Source of the DNA: Sphingobacterium psychroaquaticum
Lineage (GTDB): Bacteria > Bacteroidota > Bacteroidia > Sphingobacteriales > Sphingobacteriaceae
Assembly: GCF_900177625.1 (NCBI RefSeq)
Contig: NZ_FXAU01000008.1
Coordinates: 186,001 to 250,000, forward strand
Direction of reading: 5' to 3'
Length of the DNA stretch: 64,000 bases
Shown: positions 17,573-26,044 of the stretch, one piece after another
Numbering within the stretch: the stretch's first letter is position 1
Layout of the letters: each line of letters starts with the position of its first letter
Made by a program: the position numbers and the translations under genes
Notes under the pieces: model-generated
Told to the model about the DNA's origin: nothing
The model's database searches: none
The model's input: the letters and a program-made list of their open reading frames with translations, nothing else

Positions 17573-18924
17573 CGGTAGCGTTGCGTTGGTTTTTTACCTA
17601 CGGGTTTCTTCCCTCCCGATTTCTTTCCACCAGACTTCTTGGCAGCAGGTTTGCGCTGACCAGACTCTTGTTGCTTAATCATCCATTTTTTATCATGGAA
17701 AGCACCTTTAAAATCAGGATTATCTTTCTTCTTCTGGTTATCTATCTCTCGTGCTATTGCTTGTTTTTCATCAAACCCAGTCTTCTCTACAAATACATCC
17801 TCCGGCAATTCCATCACCGGAATTTGTTGACGAATAAGCTTTTCAATCTTACCAATAAAATACTCTTCTGCCGGGTTCGCAAATGTTATAGCATCACCTT
17901 CATTAAATGCGCGTCCAGTACGACCGATACGGTGCACATAATCCTCGATCACGATAGGTACATCAAAATTAAAGACATGGCTTACATTCGAGACATCAAG
18001 CCCACGTGCAGCCACATCCGTGGCAACCAAAATACGAATCGACCCCTCCTTAAAAGCATTGATCGAATTAATCCGCGTATTTTGACCTTTATTCGCATGA
18101 ATCACCCGCACATTATCTTCCCCATATTTCCGCTCCAAGAAATGAAACACATTATCTGCGACCTGCTTCGTCTTACAAAAAACAATAATCCGATGAAAGG
18201 ATTCATCATCCTTCAGCAAATGTTGTAAAAGATTGAGCTTGGTCTTTAGGTTGGGTACATGGTAGAGCGATTGTGTAACCGTTTTGGCCGGCGTAGCTTG
18301 TTCTGTAACTTCAACAACCGTCGGGAACAATAAAAAGTCACCTGAAATTTTTCGCACCAACTCACTCATCGTCGCCGAGAAAAGCAAATTCTGACGTTTG
18401 CGCGGTACAATTTCCAAAATGCGGTGAATCTTACTGATAAAACCCATGTCCATCATCTTATCGGCCTCATCCATAACCAAAAACTTTAAGGACTTGGTAT
18501 TGATTTCGCCTTCAAGATATAACTCTAAGAAACGTCCAGGAGTTGCTACAATAATATCGCAGCCCTTTTGTAACTGTTCTTTTTGTGTCTTAGGTCCTAA
18601 ACCGCCGTACAGCAAAACAGTACGCAAATCCAGATACGTCGAAAACAATCGAATATGCTCTTCAATCTGCATCGCAAGTTCCCGTGTAGGGGAGAGAATC
18701 AGTGCCCGCGGATCATTCCCTTGCGCATATTTGAGTTTCATCAATAACGGAAGTACAAAAGCAGCAGTCTTTCCTGTTCCTGTCTGCGCGATTCCCATCA
18801 CATCTTGCCCTGCCAGGATTGGTGTAATTGCTTTCTGCTGAATTTCCGTCGGCGCATCGTAGCCCGCCTCCGCAATTGCATTTAATATTTGTTTGTTAAA
18901 CTTGAAATCTTCAAATGATGCCAT
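17569..18924 (-). CDS. DEAD-box RNA helicase (RhlE-like)
   Basis: A 451-residue helicase with the Q motif (FNKQILNAIAEAGYDAPTEIQQKAI), motif I AQTGTGKT, Ia PTRELAMQI, II DEAD, III SAT, V ATDVAARGLD and VI HRIGRTGRA. The last ~50 residues are a basic tail of repeated GGKK units likely to bind RNA. Such proteins remodel RNA or RNPs in ribosome assembly or decay. A minus-strand TATCTTTG box (18929-18936) ends four bases before the ATG, as in recF. The small membrane-protein gene overlaps its 3' end. Confidence 0.95.
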   Translation of the reverse strand: MASFEDFKFNKQILNAIAEAGYDAPTEIQQKAITPILAGQDVMGIAQTGTGKTAAFVLPLLMKLKYAQGNDPRALILSPTRELAMQIEEHIRLFSTYLDLRTVLLYGGLGPKTQKEQLQKGCDIIVATPGRFLELYLEGEINTKSLKFLVMDEADKMMDMGFISKIHRILEIVPRKRQNLLFSATMSELVRKISGDFLLFPTVVEVTEQATPAKTVTQSLYHVPNLKTKLNLLQHLLKDDESFHRIIVFCKTKQVADNVFHFLERKYGEDNVRVIHANKGQNTRINSINAFKEGSIRILVATDVAARGLDVSNVSHVFNFDVPIVIEDYVHRIGRTGRAFNEGDAITFANPAEEYFIGKIEKLIRQQIPVMELPEDVFVEKTGFDEKQAIAREIDNQKKKDNPDFKGAFHDKKWMIKQQESGQRKPAAKKSGGKKSGGKKPVGKKPTQRYR

Positions 18925-18928
18925 TCGA

Positions 18929-18936
18929 CAAAGATA
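18929..18936 (-). promoter_or_regulatory. -7 box of the helicase gene, abutting the start codon
   Basis: Minus-strand TATCTTTG, then TCGA, then the ATG: the same box and the same 4-base spacing as recF. A leaderless mRNA is likely if this box is used. No obvious -33 element. Confidence 0.45.
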
Positions 18937-19011
18937 AATAAAAGCAACTACATCAGTTTATTTTTCCCAGATATATGACATAATCGAAGCACAAAGCATT
19001 TTATTGCGGCA

Positions 19012-19019
19012 TAATTTTG
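19012..19019 (+). promoter_or_regulatory. -7 promoter box of the S46 peptidase gene
   Basis: TAATTTTG, an exact TAnnTTTG match, 50 bp upstream of the chosen ATG at 19070. Confidence 0.5.
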
Positions 19020-19069
19020 ATTTGAGCAGGAATTAAGTCAAATTTGTGGGTATAATAATAAGGTTGAAT

Positions 19070-21208
19070 ATGAAAAAAATATTGATTTTCTTACTTCTTA
19101 GTGTAGTAAGTATGACCACCTTTGCCGATGAGGGGATGTGGTTTTTAATGCATTTGAAGCGTCTCAACGAAGCCGATATGCAGAAAAAAGGCTTGAAATT
19201 AACGGCCGAAGAAATTTATAGCATCAACAACTCTTCCCTAAAAGATGCTATCGTACAATTTGACGGTGGATGTACAGCGGAAATCGTATCCGGGCAAGGT
19301 TTGGTTTTCACCAACCACCACTGTGGATATGGCGCGATCGCTGAACTCTCGACACCAGAGAACGATCACTTGACAAACGGTTTCTGGGCAAAATCTTTTA
19401 AGGAAGAATTGAAACCAAAATCATTGTATGTCCGCTTCTTTGTGCGTATGGACGATGTATCAAAACGCATCTTAGGTTTGGTAAATGACAAAATGAGCGA
19501 AAAAGAACGGGAACGTGTTATCAACCAAGAAATTGCTAAAATCGAAAAAGAAAATAGCGAAGGTGGTAAATATGTAGTTTCTGTAAAATCATTCTATAAT
19601 GGGAACGAGTACTACTATTTCGTTTACCAAGATTACACAGACGTTCGTTTAGTAGGAACTCCCCCAAACAGCATTGGTAAATTTGGTGGTGATACCGACA
19701 ACTGGGAATGGCCGAGACATACAGGTGATTTCTCTATCTTCCGTGTATATGGTGATAAAGACGGTAACCCAGCAGCCTATTCAGAGAGCAACGTACCACT
19801 AAAACCAAAACACTTTTTACCTGTAAGTATCAAAGGAATCAAAGAAGGCGACTTCTCTATGATTTTAGGATACCCAGGTCGTACAAACCGTTGGATGCCT
19901 GCTGCGGGTATTGATCAAAATGTAAACTTCGCGTATCCCGCTTGGGTGGAAGCATCCAAAGTAGGTATGGATGCCATGAAAAAACACATGGATAAGGATC
20001 AAGCCGTAAAATTGAACTATGCTTCACAATACTCCGGCGTGGCCAACTACTGGAAAAACCGCCAAGGTATGATCGATGCTTTGACGAAACACAAAACAGC
20101 AGATACCAAACGTAAGCAAGAAGCATCTTTTGATAAGTGGGCCAACAAAAAGGAAAATAAAGCGCAGTACGGGAACGTGATTCAAACGATCAATTCTTAC
20201 TACAGTGCGACCAACGATAAGGCACGCCACGACAACTACCTAATCGGTATGTTACGCTCTTCTACATTTGCTGCCTTACCAGCGAACCTAGGTAACGCAT
20301 TCAAACAATATGCTGCTGCAAATGAGGCGAAACGTAATGAAATCCGCCCGCGCTTAGAGACTATTATTGCAGACACGTACGAAAAAGCATACATTCCATT
20401 GGAAGTGGATGTCCTTTCGGATGAGTTAAACCTATACGCTAAAAAAGCAGGTAAAATTGCACCTTACATTGCCGAATTAGCCACAAAAAATGGTGGTAAT
20501 TTTCAGCAGGACATCCATAATGCTTTCTCAAGCAGTATATTCGGATCTGCAGCTCATGCGAAAAGCTTCCTTGACAACCCTACGTTAAACAACGTGGAAG
20601 AAGATCCTTTATACCTTATCTCATCCGCATTGATGACGAAGTACCGTGAAAGCTCGCCCGAGACTGAAAAGATGAATGGTGAATTCCAGGCCGCACACCG
20701 TAAATACATCGCAGGTGTTCTTGCCTCTAATCCAAAAGGTAAATACTACCCGGATGCCAATTCGACACTGCGCTTAACATATGGAACCATTAGAGCTTTA
20801 CCGGCGGATCCTAGAAACGATGCAAAAGTAAACAACTATACCACGCTAAAAGGTACAATCGCGAAGTATAAACCAAACGATGAAGAGTTTGATTTACCAA
20901 AACGTTTAATGGAACTATACGAAACTAAAGATTATGGACGTTATGCTGATAAGGATGGGTATATGCCTGTTAACTTCTTGAGTGATCAAGATATCACAGG
21001 CGGTAACTCTGGTTCACCCGTTTTAAATGCAAAAGGTGAACTTATTGGCCTAGCTTTTGATGGTAATATCGAAGCGATGGCAGGTGATGTGATTTTTGAC
21101 CCTGTATTGCAACGTACCATCTCGGTGGACATCCGTTATGTATTATTCGTGATTGATAAGTTCGCTGGTGCTCAAAATATCATCAATGAGCTTAAAATCG
21201 TGGAGTAA
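19070..21208 (+). CDS. S46 dipeptidyl-peptidase, DPP7-like
   Basis: A 712-residue secreted serine peptidase. I start at ATG 19070 (MKKILIFLLLSVVSMTTFA, a clean signal peptide) rather than the in-frame ATG at 19046, which would add eight odd residues. The triad motifs are FTNHHCGYGAI (His), GGDTDNWEWPRHTGDF (Asp) and GGNSGSP (Ser647). The residue 18 positions after the serine is glycine (G665). In this family, to my knowledge, Gly there marks the broad hydrophobic DPP7 type and Arg the acidic-specific DPP11 type. It removes dipeptides from N-termini in the periplasm, fitting peptide-based nutrition. Confidence 0.94.
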   Translation: MKKILIFLLLSVVSMTTFADEGMWFLMHLKRLNEADMQKKGLKLTAEEIYSINNSSLKDAIVQFDGGCTAEIVSGQGLVFTNHHCGYGAIAELSTPENDHLTNGFWAKSFKEELKPKSLYVRFFVRMDDVSKRILGLVNDKMSEKERERVINQEIAKIEKENSEGGKYVVSVKSFYNGNEYYYFVYQDYTDVRLVGTPPNSIGKFGGDTDNWEWPRHTGDFSIFRVYGDKDGNPAAYSESNVPLKPKHFLPVSIKGIKEGDFSMILGYPGRTNRWMPAAGIDQNVNFAYPAWVEASKVGMDAMKKHMDKDQAVKLNYASQYSGVANYWKNRQGMIDALTKHKTADTKRKQEASFDKWANKKENKAQYGNVIQTINSYYSATNDKARHDNYLIGMLRSSTFAALPANLGNAFKQYAAANEAKRNEIRPRLETIIADTYEKAYIPLEVDVLSDELNLYAKKAGKIAPYIAELATKNGGNFQQDIHNAFSSSIFGSAAHAKSFLDNPTLNNVEEDPLYLISSALMTKYRESSPETEKMNGEFQAAHRKYIAGVLASNPKGKYYPDANSTLRLTYGTIRALPADPRNDAKVNNYTTLKGTIAKYKPNDEEFDLPKRLMELYETKDYGRYADKDGYMPVNFLSDQDITGGNSGSPVLNAKGELIGLAFDGNIEAMAGDVIFDPVLQRTISVDIRYVLFVIDKFAGAQNIINELKIVE

Positions 21209-21330
21209 AGGCCACAGAACAAATTTATTTATTAAATAAAATGCAAAAATTATGCTTTATTTCATTGTTTTTGTATATTTATGATATCTTAGAATATTAA
21301 TTAATAGAAACTAAAATTATATAAGTAAAA

Positions 21331-21510
21331 ATGGAAAACTACAACAAATTAAAAAGCTTAGTAGCTTCTATCGAAGCTGATGCAGACAAGTTCTTTAACA
21401 ACGGTAATTCTGCTGCAGGTACTCGTGTACGTAAAGGTTTACAAGAAATCAAAACGTTAGCACAAGAGATTCGTAACGAAGTTACTTCTAAGAAAAACGA
21501 CGTAAAGTAA
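21331..21510 (+). CDS. Small histone H1-like DNA-binding protein
   Basis: A 59-residue ORF beginning MENYNKLKSLVASIEADADK and ending EVTSKKNDVK, with the middle GNSAAGTRVRKGLQEIKTLAQEIR. This matches the short histone H1/Hc1-like proteins conserved in Bacteroidota. It is Lys-rich and fully helical in appearance, and may act as a nucleoid protein. It lies 122 bp after the S46 peptidase in an AT-rich region and ends 18 bp before a strong terminator, suggesting an abundant short transcript. The DNA-binding role is inferred from the family. Confidence 0.85.
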   Translation: MENYNKLKSLVASIEADADKFFNNGNSAAGTRVRKGLQEIKTLAQEIRNEVTSKKNDVK

Positions 21511-21528
21511 TCTTACTTTTCATTTATA

Positions 21529-21564
21529 AAAAATCCCGCTTTAGCTTACTAAACCGGGATTTTT
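21529..21564. terminator. Terminator shared by the histone-like and GLPGLI genes
   Basis: An outer 10-bp stem (AAAAATCCCG), one C/C mismatch, then a 5-bp inner stem and 4-base loop, with T runs on both strands. It follows the histone-like gene (+) and lies about 70 bp past the GLPGLI stop (-). Confidence 0.88.
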
Positions 21565-21633
21565 TATGTGTCTCAACAAGATCAGTACGACAAGATATTG
21601 GGCACAACTTTACGAGACAATACGCTCGAACCC

Positions 21634-22428
21634 TTACAATAAACTGAGCTCAATTATATACTTCAACGTTTCTTTATTCAACCAGTTCGACATGGTTGAA
21701 GTGAATAACTCAGCGATCTGTTGACGCGACATTACCTTCGTCTTTTTATTCTCAAATACCTTTTTATCCATCACGACTTGGTTGCTAAGCTCTACTTTAT
21801 TCGCAAAATAAGAGACGTGTTGACTCGGCACGACCAGCCCGAGGATCATTCCCGGAAGACCGTTTATAGACTCTGGTCCTCCAGATACAGGTAATTCATT
21901 AGCGTAGTAAGCAACCACATAAATCGAATCCGGAGTCAGGCCGTTGGCGCGACGACAATTATATCCGGCAATTTCGCGATACTCGTCGGTCATACGCCAA
22001 GTAATTCGTTTCATCGTATCTTGGATAATTACCTTATCTCCAACGATATCATTAAAGCGTTTGTACGATCGATCTGATAGGCTGGATAACGTCTGTGCAT
22101 CAAAGTCCAGCGCAAACATCATCATGTACTGACGTGTACGAGGCTCTATTTCGGCCCCTTTTAAAGGCTCAAAATAAGTCTCCTCTGGCGTGAACTTCAG
22201 CGTTTTTTTCAATACTACATTCTCAGGAATACTCGGCAACATCTGCTCAAACTGTCCGCGCGAACGTTCGTCGGCCTTATCAATAAACTTCTTCGCCACA
22301 ATATTTTTCATATACATGGTCTTATCAAATGTGATAACCCCCGTACGTCCAAAGTGAGCATATTGCGCCTGGACAAGTTGCAGCACACAAACCGCCACAA
22401 CTGTTACTATAATAGATTTTAAGTTCAT
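21634..22428 (-). CDS. GLPGLI family secreted protein (copy 1)
   Basis: A 264-residue protein with an N-terminal signal peptide (ending VLQLVQAQ) and the family motif as NGLPGMILGLVVP in the C-terminal third, preceded by ITDEYREIAGYNCRRANG. GLPGLI proteins are a Bacteroidota family, often adjacent to outer-membrane barrels; their function is unknown. It is separated by 10 bp from the upstream barrel gene on the same strand. A second barrel + GLPGLI pair lies directly upstream, so the unit is duplicated. The ATG is followed by a typical signal sequence, supporting this start. Confidence 0.92.
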   Translation of the reverse strand: MNLKSIIVTVVAVCVLQLVQAQYAHFGRTGVITFDKTMYMKNIVAKKFIDKADERSRGQFEQMLPSIPENVVLKKTLKFTPEETYFEPLKGAEIEPRTRQYMMMFALDFDAQTLSSLSDRSYKRFNDIVGDKVIIQDTMKRITWRMTDEYREIAGYNCRRANGLTPDSIYVVAYYANELPVSGGPESINGLPGMILGLVVPSQHVSYFANKVELSNQVVMDKKVFENKKTKVMSRQQIAELFTSTMSNWLNKETLKYIIELSLL

Positions 22429-22438
22429 TCTTTCTTGA

Positions 22439-25168
22439 TTACTTGATAAACATTTTTGTGAAGTCCCAGGATACCTTTAACATATAGTAGCGACGGATCG
22501 TTTCAAAGCGTTGTTGTGTAAAGACAGAATTTCTGGCCGATCTACTAAACCCTTTATTCTCATTCAAAAGGTCGTTAACCGTAAAATCAACCACCAAAGA
22601 CTCATTTTTAAAGAACTTCTTACTCACTCCCGGGTGTACTAAAAACTGCTCAAATTTTTCCCCAAAAGCATCCGTCGGAGCCTCATACGTATAATTGTAA
22701 TTCACGTAGACCTTAAATGTCTTCGTCACGAAATACTCCACGTTTCCATTTGACCCAAATACAAAACCATTGCTATTTATCTCTTTCTGCAAGCTGGATT
22801 TCATCACCCGGTATTGCGGACTTAGGTTGATATTAAAATTCAACCCGGTCTTGGTATCGCGCATAAACTGATAGGTGAAATTATAGTTCGTCGTATTCAC
22901 TTTGTTCAATTCTCCATTAAAAAAGTTGTAACTTTTAGATCCCGACAAGCTAAACTGAGGAGAATGTGCCAAGCCTAGTTTCTTAGAAATTTTTTCATAA
23001 TGACCAGCCCACATATTAAAGCTCGAATTAGTCTTTCCATCAATATTCTGCCACTCGTAATAGTTAATCGACTTATCAACCGTAATATTCTGCGCAATTG
23101 GATCTTTCGTTAATTCGGCGTAACCACCAATGTACGTATAACTTCCCGATAATGCTTTAAAGGTATTGTAACCAAGATTAACGGAATTTGAAAAGGCAGG
23201 TTTCAGATTTTCATTTCCCAAGTAACGGTTCAAAGGATCCGCATTATCTTGGATCGGTTGAATCTGCGAGAGCGACGGCAAGCGATTCGTTCCGTTATAA
23301 TTGAACCATAAATTCTTGCTCTTAGAGATATTATAATTACCACCTAATGAAGGATTATACGTCAAGAAATTACGTTTCAAATCTGATTGTGTATAATTAT
23401 TCAACTGATGTAGATTATCATTATTCAAACTATTCGCTAAATTCAAGCGAAGTTTCTCTGTGATGTATTGCAAAGACAATTTATAATTGTTGCTATTGCG
23501 ATTGAAATCATAGTTGTTACTGAAGCGACGGTCTAACTCATCGTAATTACCACTTCCTGATTTATTATAGGATTCCAACAGTGAACTGTTTTTACTTCCC
23601 ACAAGCCCCACTACGGCTGATAAGGTAAGTACCTTCGAAAGGGGCTCGGTATACGTCACTTGCCCCTGTACCAAGCTGCTCTTTTGTAACCTGTTTTTCA
23701 TCTGATCCGTAATAGTATCCTTGGATAGCAAGAAATTGTGCACCTCAGAATACAACGAACCGCCTCCGCTCGTTTCATCGTTGGTGTATTTCCCATAGAA
23801 CGATAGTGAACGCCCTTTTTTCAAGAACTTATGCGTAAACAAGGCATTAACATCGTACGAATTAATCTTATTTTCCACCAATTCATTCGTCTTTTCACGC
23901 ATAACCGTATCCTGCGTATCATTAAACAGCTGCGCTTTCCGCTCCGTATTTGTCCAAAGATTCTTACGGCTAGCACCTCCCGAAACCAGCAAAGAGTTTA
24001 ACGAATCAAAAGCCAGATCATAACGCAGGTTAACCCGGTGTAGATCATTTTCAGAATCTACATTCCTTGACGAATTCTGGTTAATAATTCCTGTTTGGAT
24101 AGTCTCTTCGGTACCATCGCTCTCAATACGTCCATATTTATAGTTCAAATTCAGTTTATGCTTATCGCCTTTAAACTTATCCGAAAAATTAACCCCCGTA
24201 TTGATGGCCCGTGGTATACCAACGACACCCTCCCCAGAGAATGGGTCACTAGATCCGACCATCATTGTTGCACCATCATCGCCATAACTAACGCCCGAAT
24301 CACCACCAAATTTTTGTGCATCCTGCCAGTTCATACTTGTGGTCCCATTATTACCAAACAGTCCATACGCCGATATTTTCTGACTTCCTTTAAACTTATT
24401 GAGCATCAACTGCCCCATATAATATTTATCTGTCCCAACGCCACCTAGCGCCTTTCCAAACATACCGTTCTTGGCATCTTCTTTCAACTTCACATTGATG
24501 GTCTGCTCCCGCTGCCCATCATCCACTCCCGTTCGTTCAGCCACATCAGATTTTTTCTCATAGACTTGTACCTTATCCACCATATCCGAACGGATATTAC
24601 GCGTCACCAAAGTCGGATCATCCCCAAAAAATTCTTCCCCATCGACCAACACTTTTTTCACGGTCTTACCCTGTGCCGTAATCTTTCCCGAAGCATCTAC
24701 CGAGATTCCTGGAAGCACCTTTAACAGATCCTCCACCTTCGCATTCTTTTCCACCTTAAAACTACCGGCATCATATTCGGTCGTATCGCCTTTAATCGTA
24801 ATCGGCATCCGACCTGTAACCACAATTTCTTCTAAAAGATGGCTAATACTAGAAAGTTTAACATCGCCCAGATTTGTATCTGTTTTGCCATTCACAATAC
24901 GATAGAAATCGGCATACTTCGGATAGCTCACCACCAAGATATAATCCTGATCATCTCTTTGAGGCAAGGAAAATTGTCCGTTTTCATCGGCACGCGCAAA
25001 ATCGACTAAAATAGAATCTTTGGCCCGTAGCAACATAGCTAGCGCATCTTTTAATTTTATGGACTGATCTGCTTCATCGCTGACCCGACCCGTAATTTTT
25101 GTTTGTCCATGAATGACTGTAAAACTACAGCATACAAAAAAGGCAAACAGGAGGAATAATCGCTTCAT
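22439..25168 (-). CDS. Outer-membrane beta-barrel protein with regulatory-like domain (copy 1)
   Basis: About 909 residues. I start at ATG 25168 (MKRLFLLFAFFVCCSFTVIHGQ, signal peptide) instead of 25207, which would add 13 residues ahead of it. A carboxypeptidase-regulatory-like domain (~25-110) is followed by a TonB-receptor-type plug with EEIVVTGRMPITIKGDTTEYD and VLVDGEEFFGDDPTLVTRNI, then a long barrel ending SWDFTKMFIK. The cargo is unknown. It is very similar to the barrel at 26044-28806 and is followed by its own GLPGLI partner. Confidence 0.92.
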   Translation of the reverse strand: MKRLFLLFAFFVCCSFTVIHGQTKITGRVSDEADQSIKLKDALAMLLRAKDSILVDFARADENGQFSLPQRDDQDYILVVSYPKYADFYRIVNGKTDTNLGDVKLSSISHLLEEIVVTGRMPITIKGDTTEYDAGSFKVEKNAKVEDLLKVLPGISVDASGKITAQGKTVKKVLVDGEEFFGDDPTLVTRNIRSDMVDKVQVYEKKSDVAERTGVDDGQREQTINVKLKEDAKNGMFGKALGGVGTDKYYMGQLMLNKFKGSQKISAYGLFGNNGTTSMNWQDAQKFGGDSGVSYGDDGATMMVGSSDPFSGEGVVGIPRAINTGVNFSDKFKGDKHKLNLNYKYGRIESDGTEETIQTGIINQNSSRNVDSENDLHRVNLRYDLAFDSLNSLLVSGGASRKNLWTNTERKAQLFNDTQDTVMREKTNELVENKINSYDVNALFTHKFLKKGRSLSFYGKYTNDETSGGGSLYSEVHNFLLSKDTITDQMKNRLQKSSLVQGQVTYTEPLSKVLTLSAVVGLVGSKNSSLLESYNKSGSGNYDELDRRFSNNYDFNRNSNNYKLSLQYITEKLRLNLANSLNNDNLHQLNNYTQSDLKRNFLTYNPSLGGNYNISKSKNLWFNYNGTNRLPSLSQIQPIQDNADPLNRYLGNENLKPAFSNSVNLGYNTFKALSGSYTYIGGYAELTKDPIAQNITVDKSINYYEWQNIDGKTNSSFNMWAGHYEKISKKLGLAHSPQFSLSGSKSYNFFNGELNKVNTTNYNFTYQFMRDTKTGLNFNINLSPQYRVMKSSLQKEINSNGFVFGSNGNVEYFVTKTFKVYVNYNYTYEAPTDAFGEKFEQFLVHPGVSKKFFKNESLVVDFTVNDLLNENKGFSRSARNSVFTQQRFETIRRYYMLKVSWDFTKMFIK

Positions 25169-25255
25169 CTTATAAGTTTGGGTTTCTATAAATAAGTCGT
25201 ACATCACGCCCTTTTGTTACAACTTTATTGTATTTTTTTTAAGTGTCTCTAAAAT

Positions 25256-26044
25256 CTATAAAAACAAGCCCAGCATCTGTATCTTAAACTGCTTCTCCGT
25301 AGTCCATTCACCGACACTCATACTTTCTCGCAGAAAACTTTGAATCTCTTTACGCGTCATAGGTTTATCTCTTTTCTTTCCAACGACTTGAGTCACCTCC
25401 GGTTGTCCAATTTCAACTTTTGTTGCATAGATACTAGTATGCCGATCGGGAATGACCGCGCCGAGGATCATTCCCGGTAGGCCATGAAAGGTAGTCGGTC
25501 CGGAGGATAGAGGAATATCGTCTGTATAGAACGCAACGACATACACTGAATCCATGATAACCCCATTCGCACGCCGACAATTGTAACCTGCTATCTCCCG
25601 ATACTCATCCGTTATCTTCCACTTCACGTTTAATAGCGAATCCTGAGTCCACATATTCGTCCCCTGGTAGTCCATAAGACTGTGCATCTGCTTCTTTTTC
25701 ATATCCTGATAAAAGATGCCCTCATAATCTAAGCCGAACCAAATTAAACTCCGCATAAAGCCCGTTAGCTCTTGCTTTACTGGCTCATAACGCGATTTTT
25801 CATCAGAAAACAATAACTTACTTTTAAATATGTAGGTTTCTGGAGCTTTGGACATCATCTGCTCCATATAGGTCTTATCAAAATTATCGTTCTTTCCGAC
25901 GGACGTCAGTGTTTTTAAGAAATTTTTGACATGGACCGTCTTCTCAAAGTGTATGGTTCCGCCCTGCGGAAAATAAGCATACTGTGCGGATAATGTGTGA
26001 GAACACAAAATGACTATCCATAAAATTACGATTCGAATACGCAT
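25256..26044 (-). CDS. GLPGLI family secreted protein (copy 2)
   Basis: A 262-residue protein with a signal peptide (MRIRIVILWIVILCSHTLSAQ) and the motif HGLPGMILGAVIP. It shares WKITDEYREIAGYNCRRANG and the GxxYVVAFYxDDIPLS-type segment with copy 1, so the two are paralogues. Its start codon shares one base with the stop of the upstream barrel gene (26044), indicating tight translational coupling. The downstream barrel gene (copy 1) starts 87 bp further on, so all four genes may form one operon. Function unknown. Confidence 0.92.
   Translation of the reverse strand: MRIRIVILWIVILCSHTLSAQYAYFPQGGTIHFEKTVHVKNFLKTLTSVGKNDNFDKTYMEQMMSKAPETYIFKSKLLFSDEKSRYEPVKQELTGFMRSLIWFGLDYEGIFYQDMKKKQMHSLMDYQGTNMWTQDSLLNVKWKITDEYREIAGYNCRRANGVIMDSVYVVAFYTDDIPLSSGPTTFHGLPGMILGAVIPDRHTSIYATKVEIGQPEVTQVVGKKRDKPMTRKEIQSFLRESMSVGEWTTEKQFKIQMLGLFL

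Noticed and set aside
17545..18228. 227-residue plus-strand ORF
   Set aside because: Lies antisense to the DEAD-box helicase, whose motifs are all intact; the translation is Ile/Arg/Cys-rich with no domain pattern.
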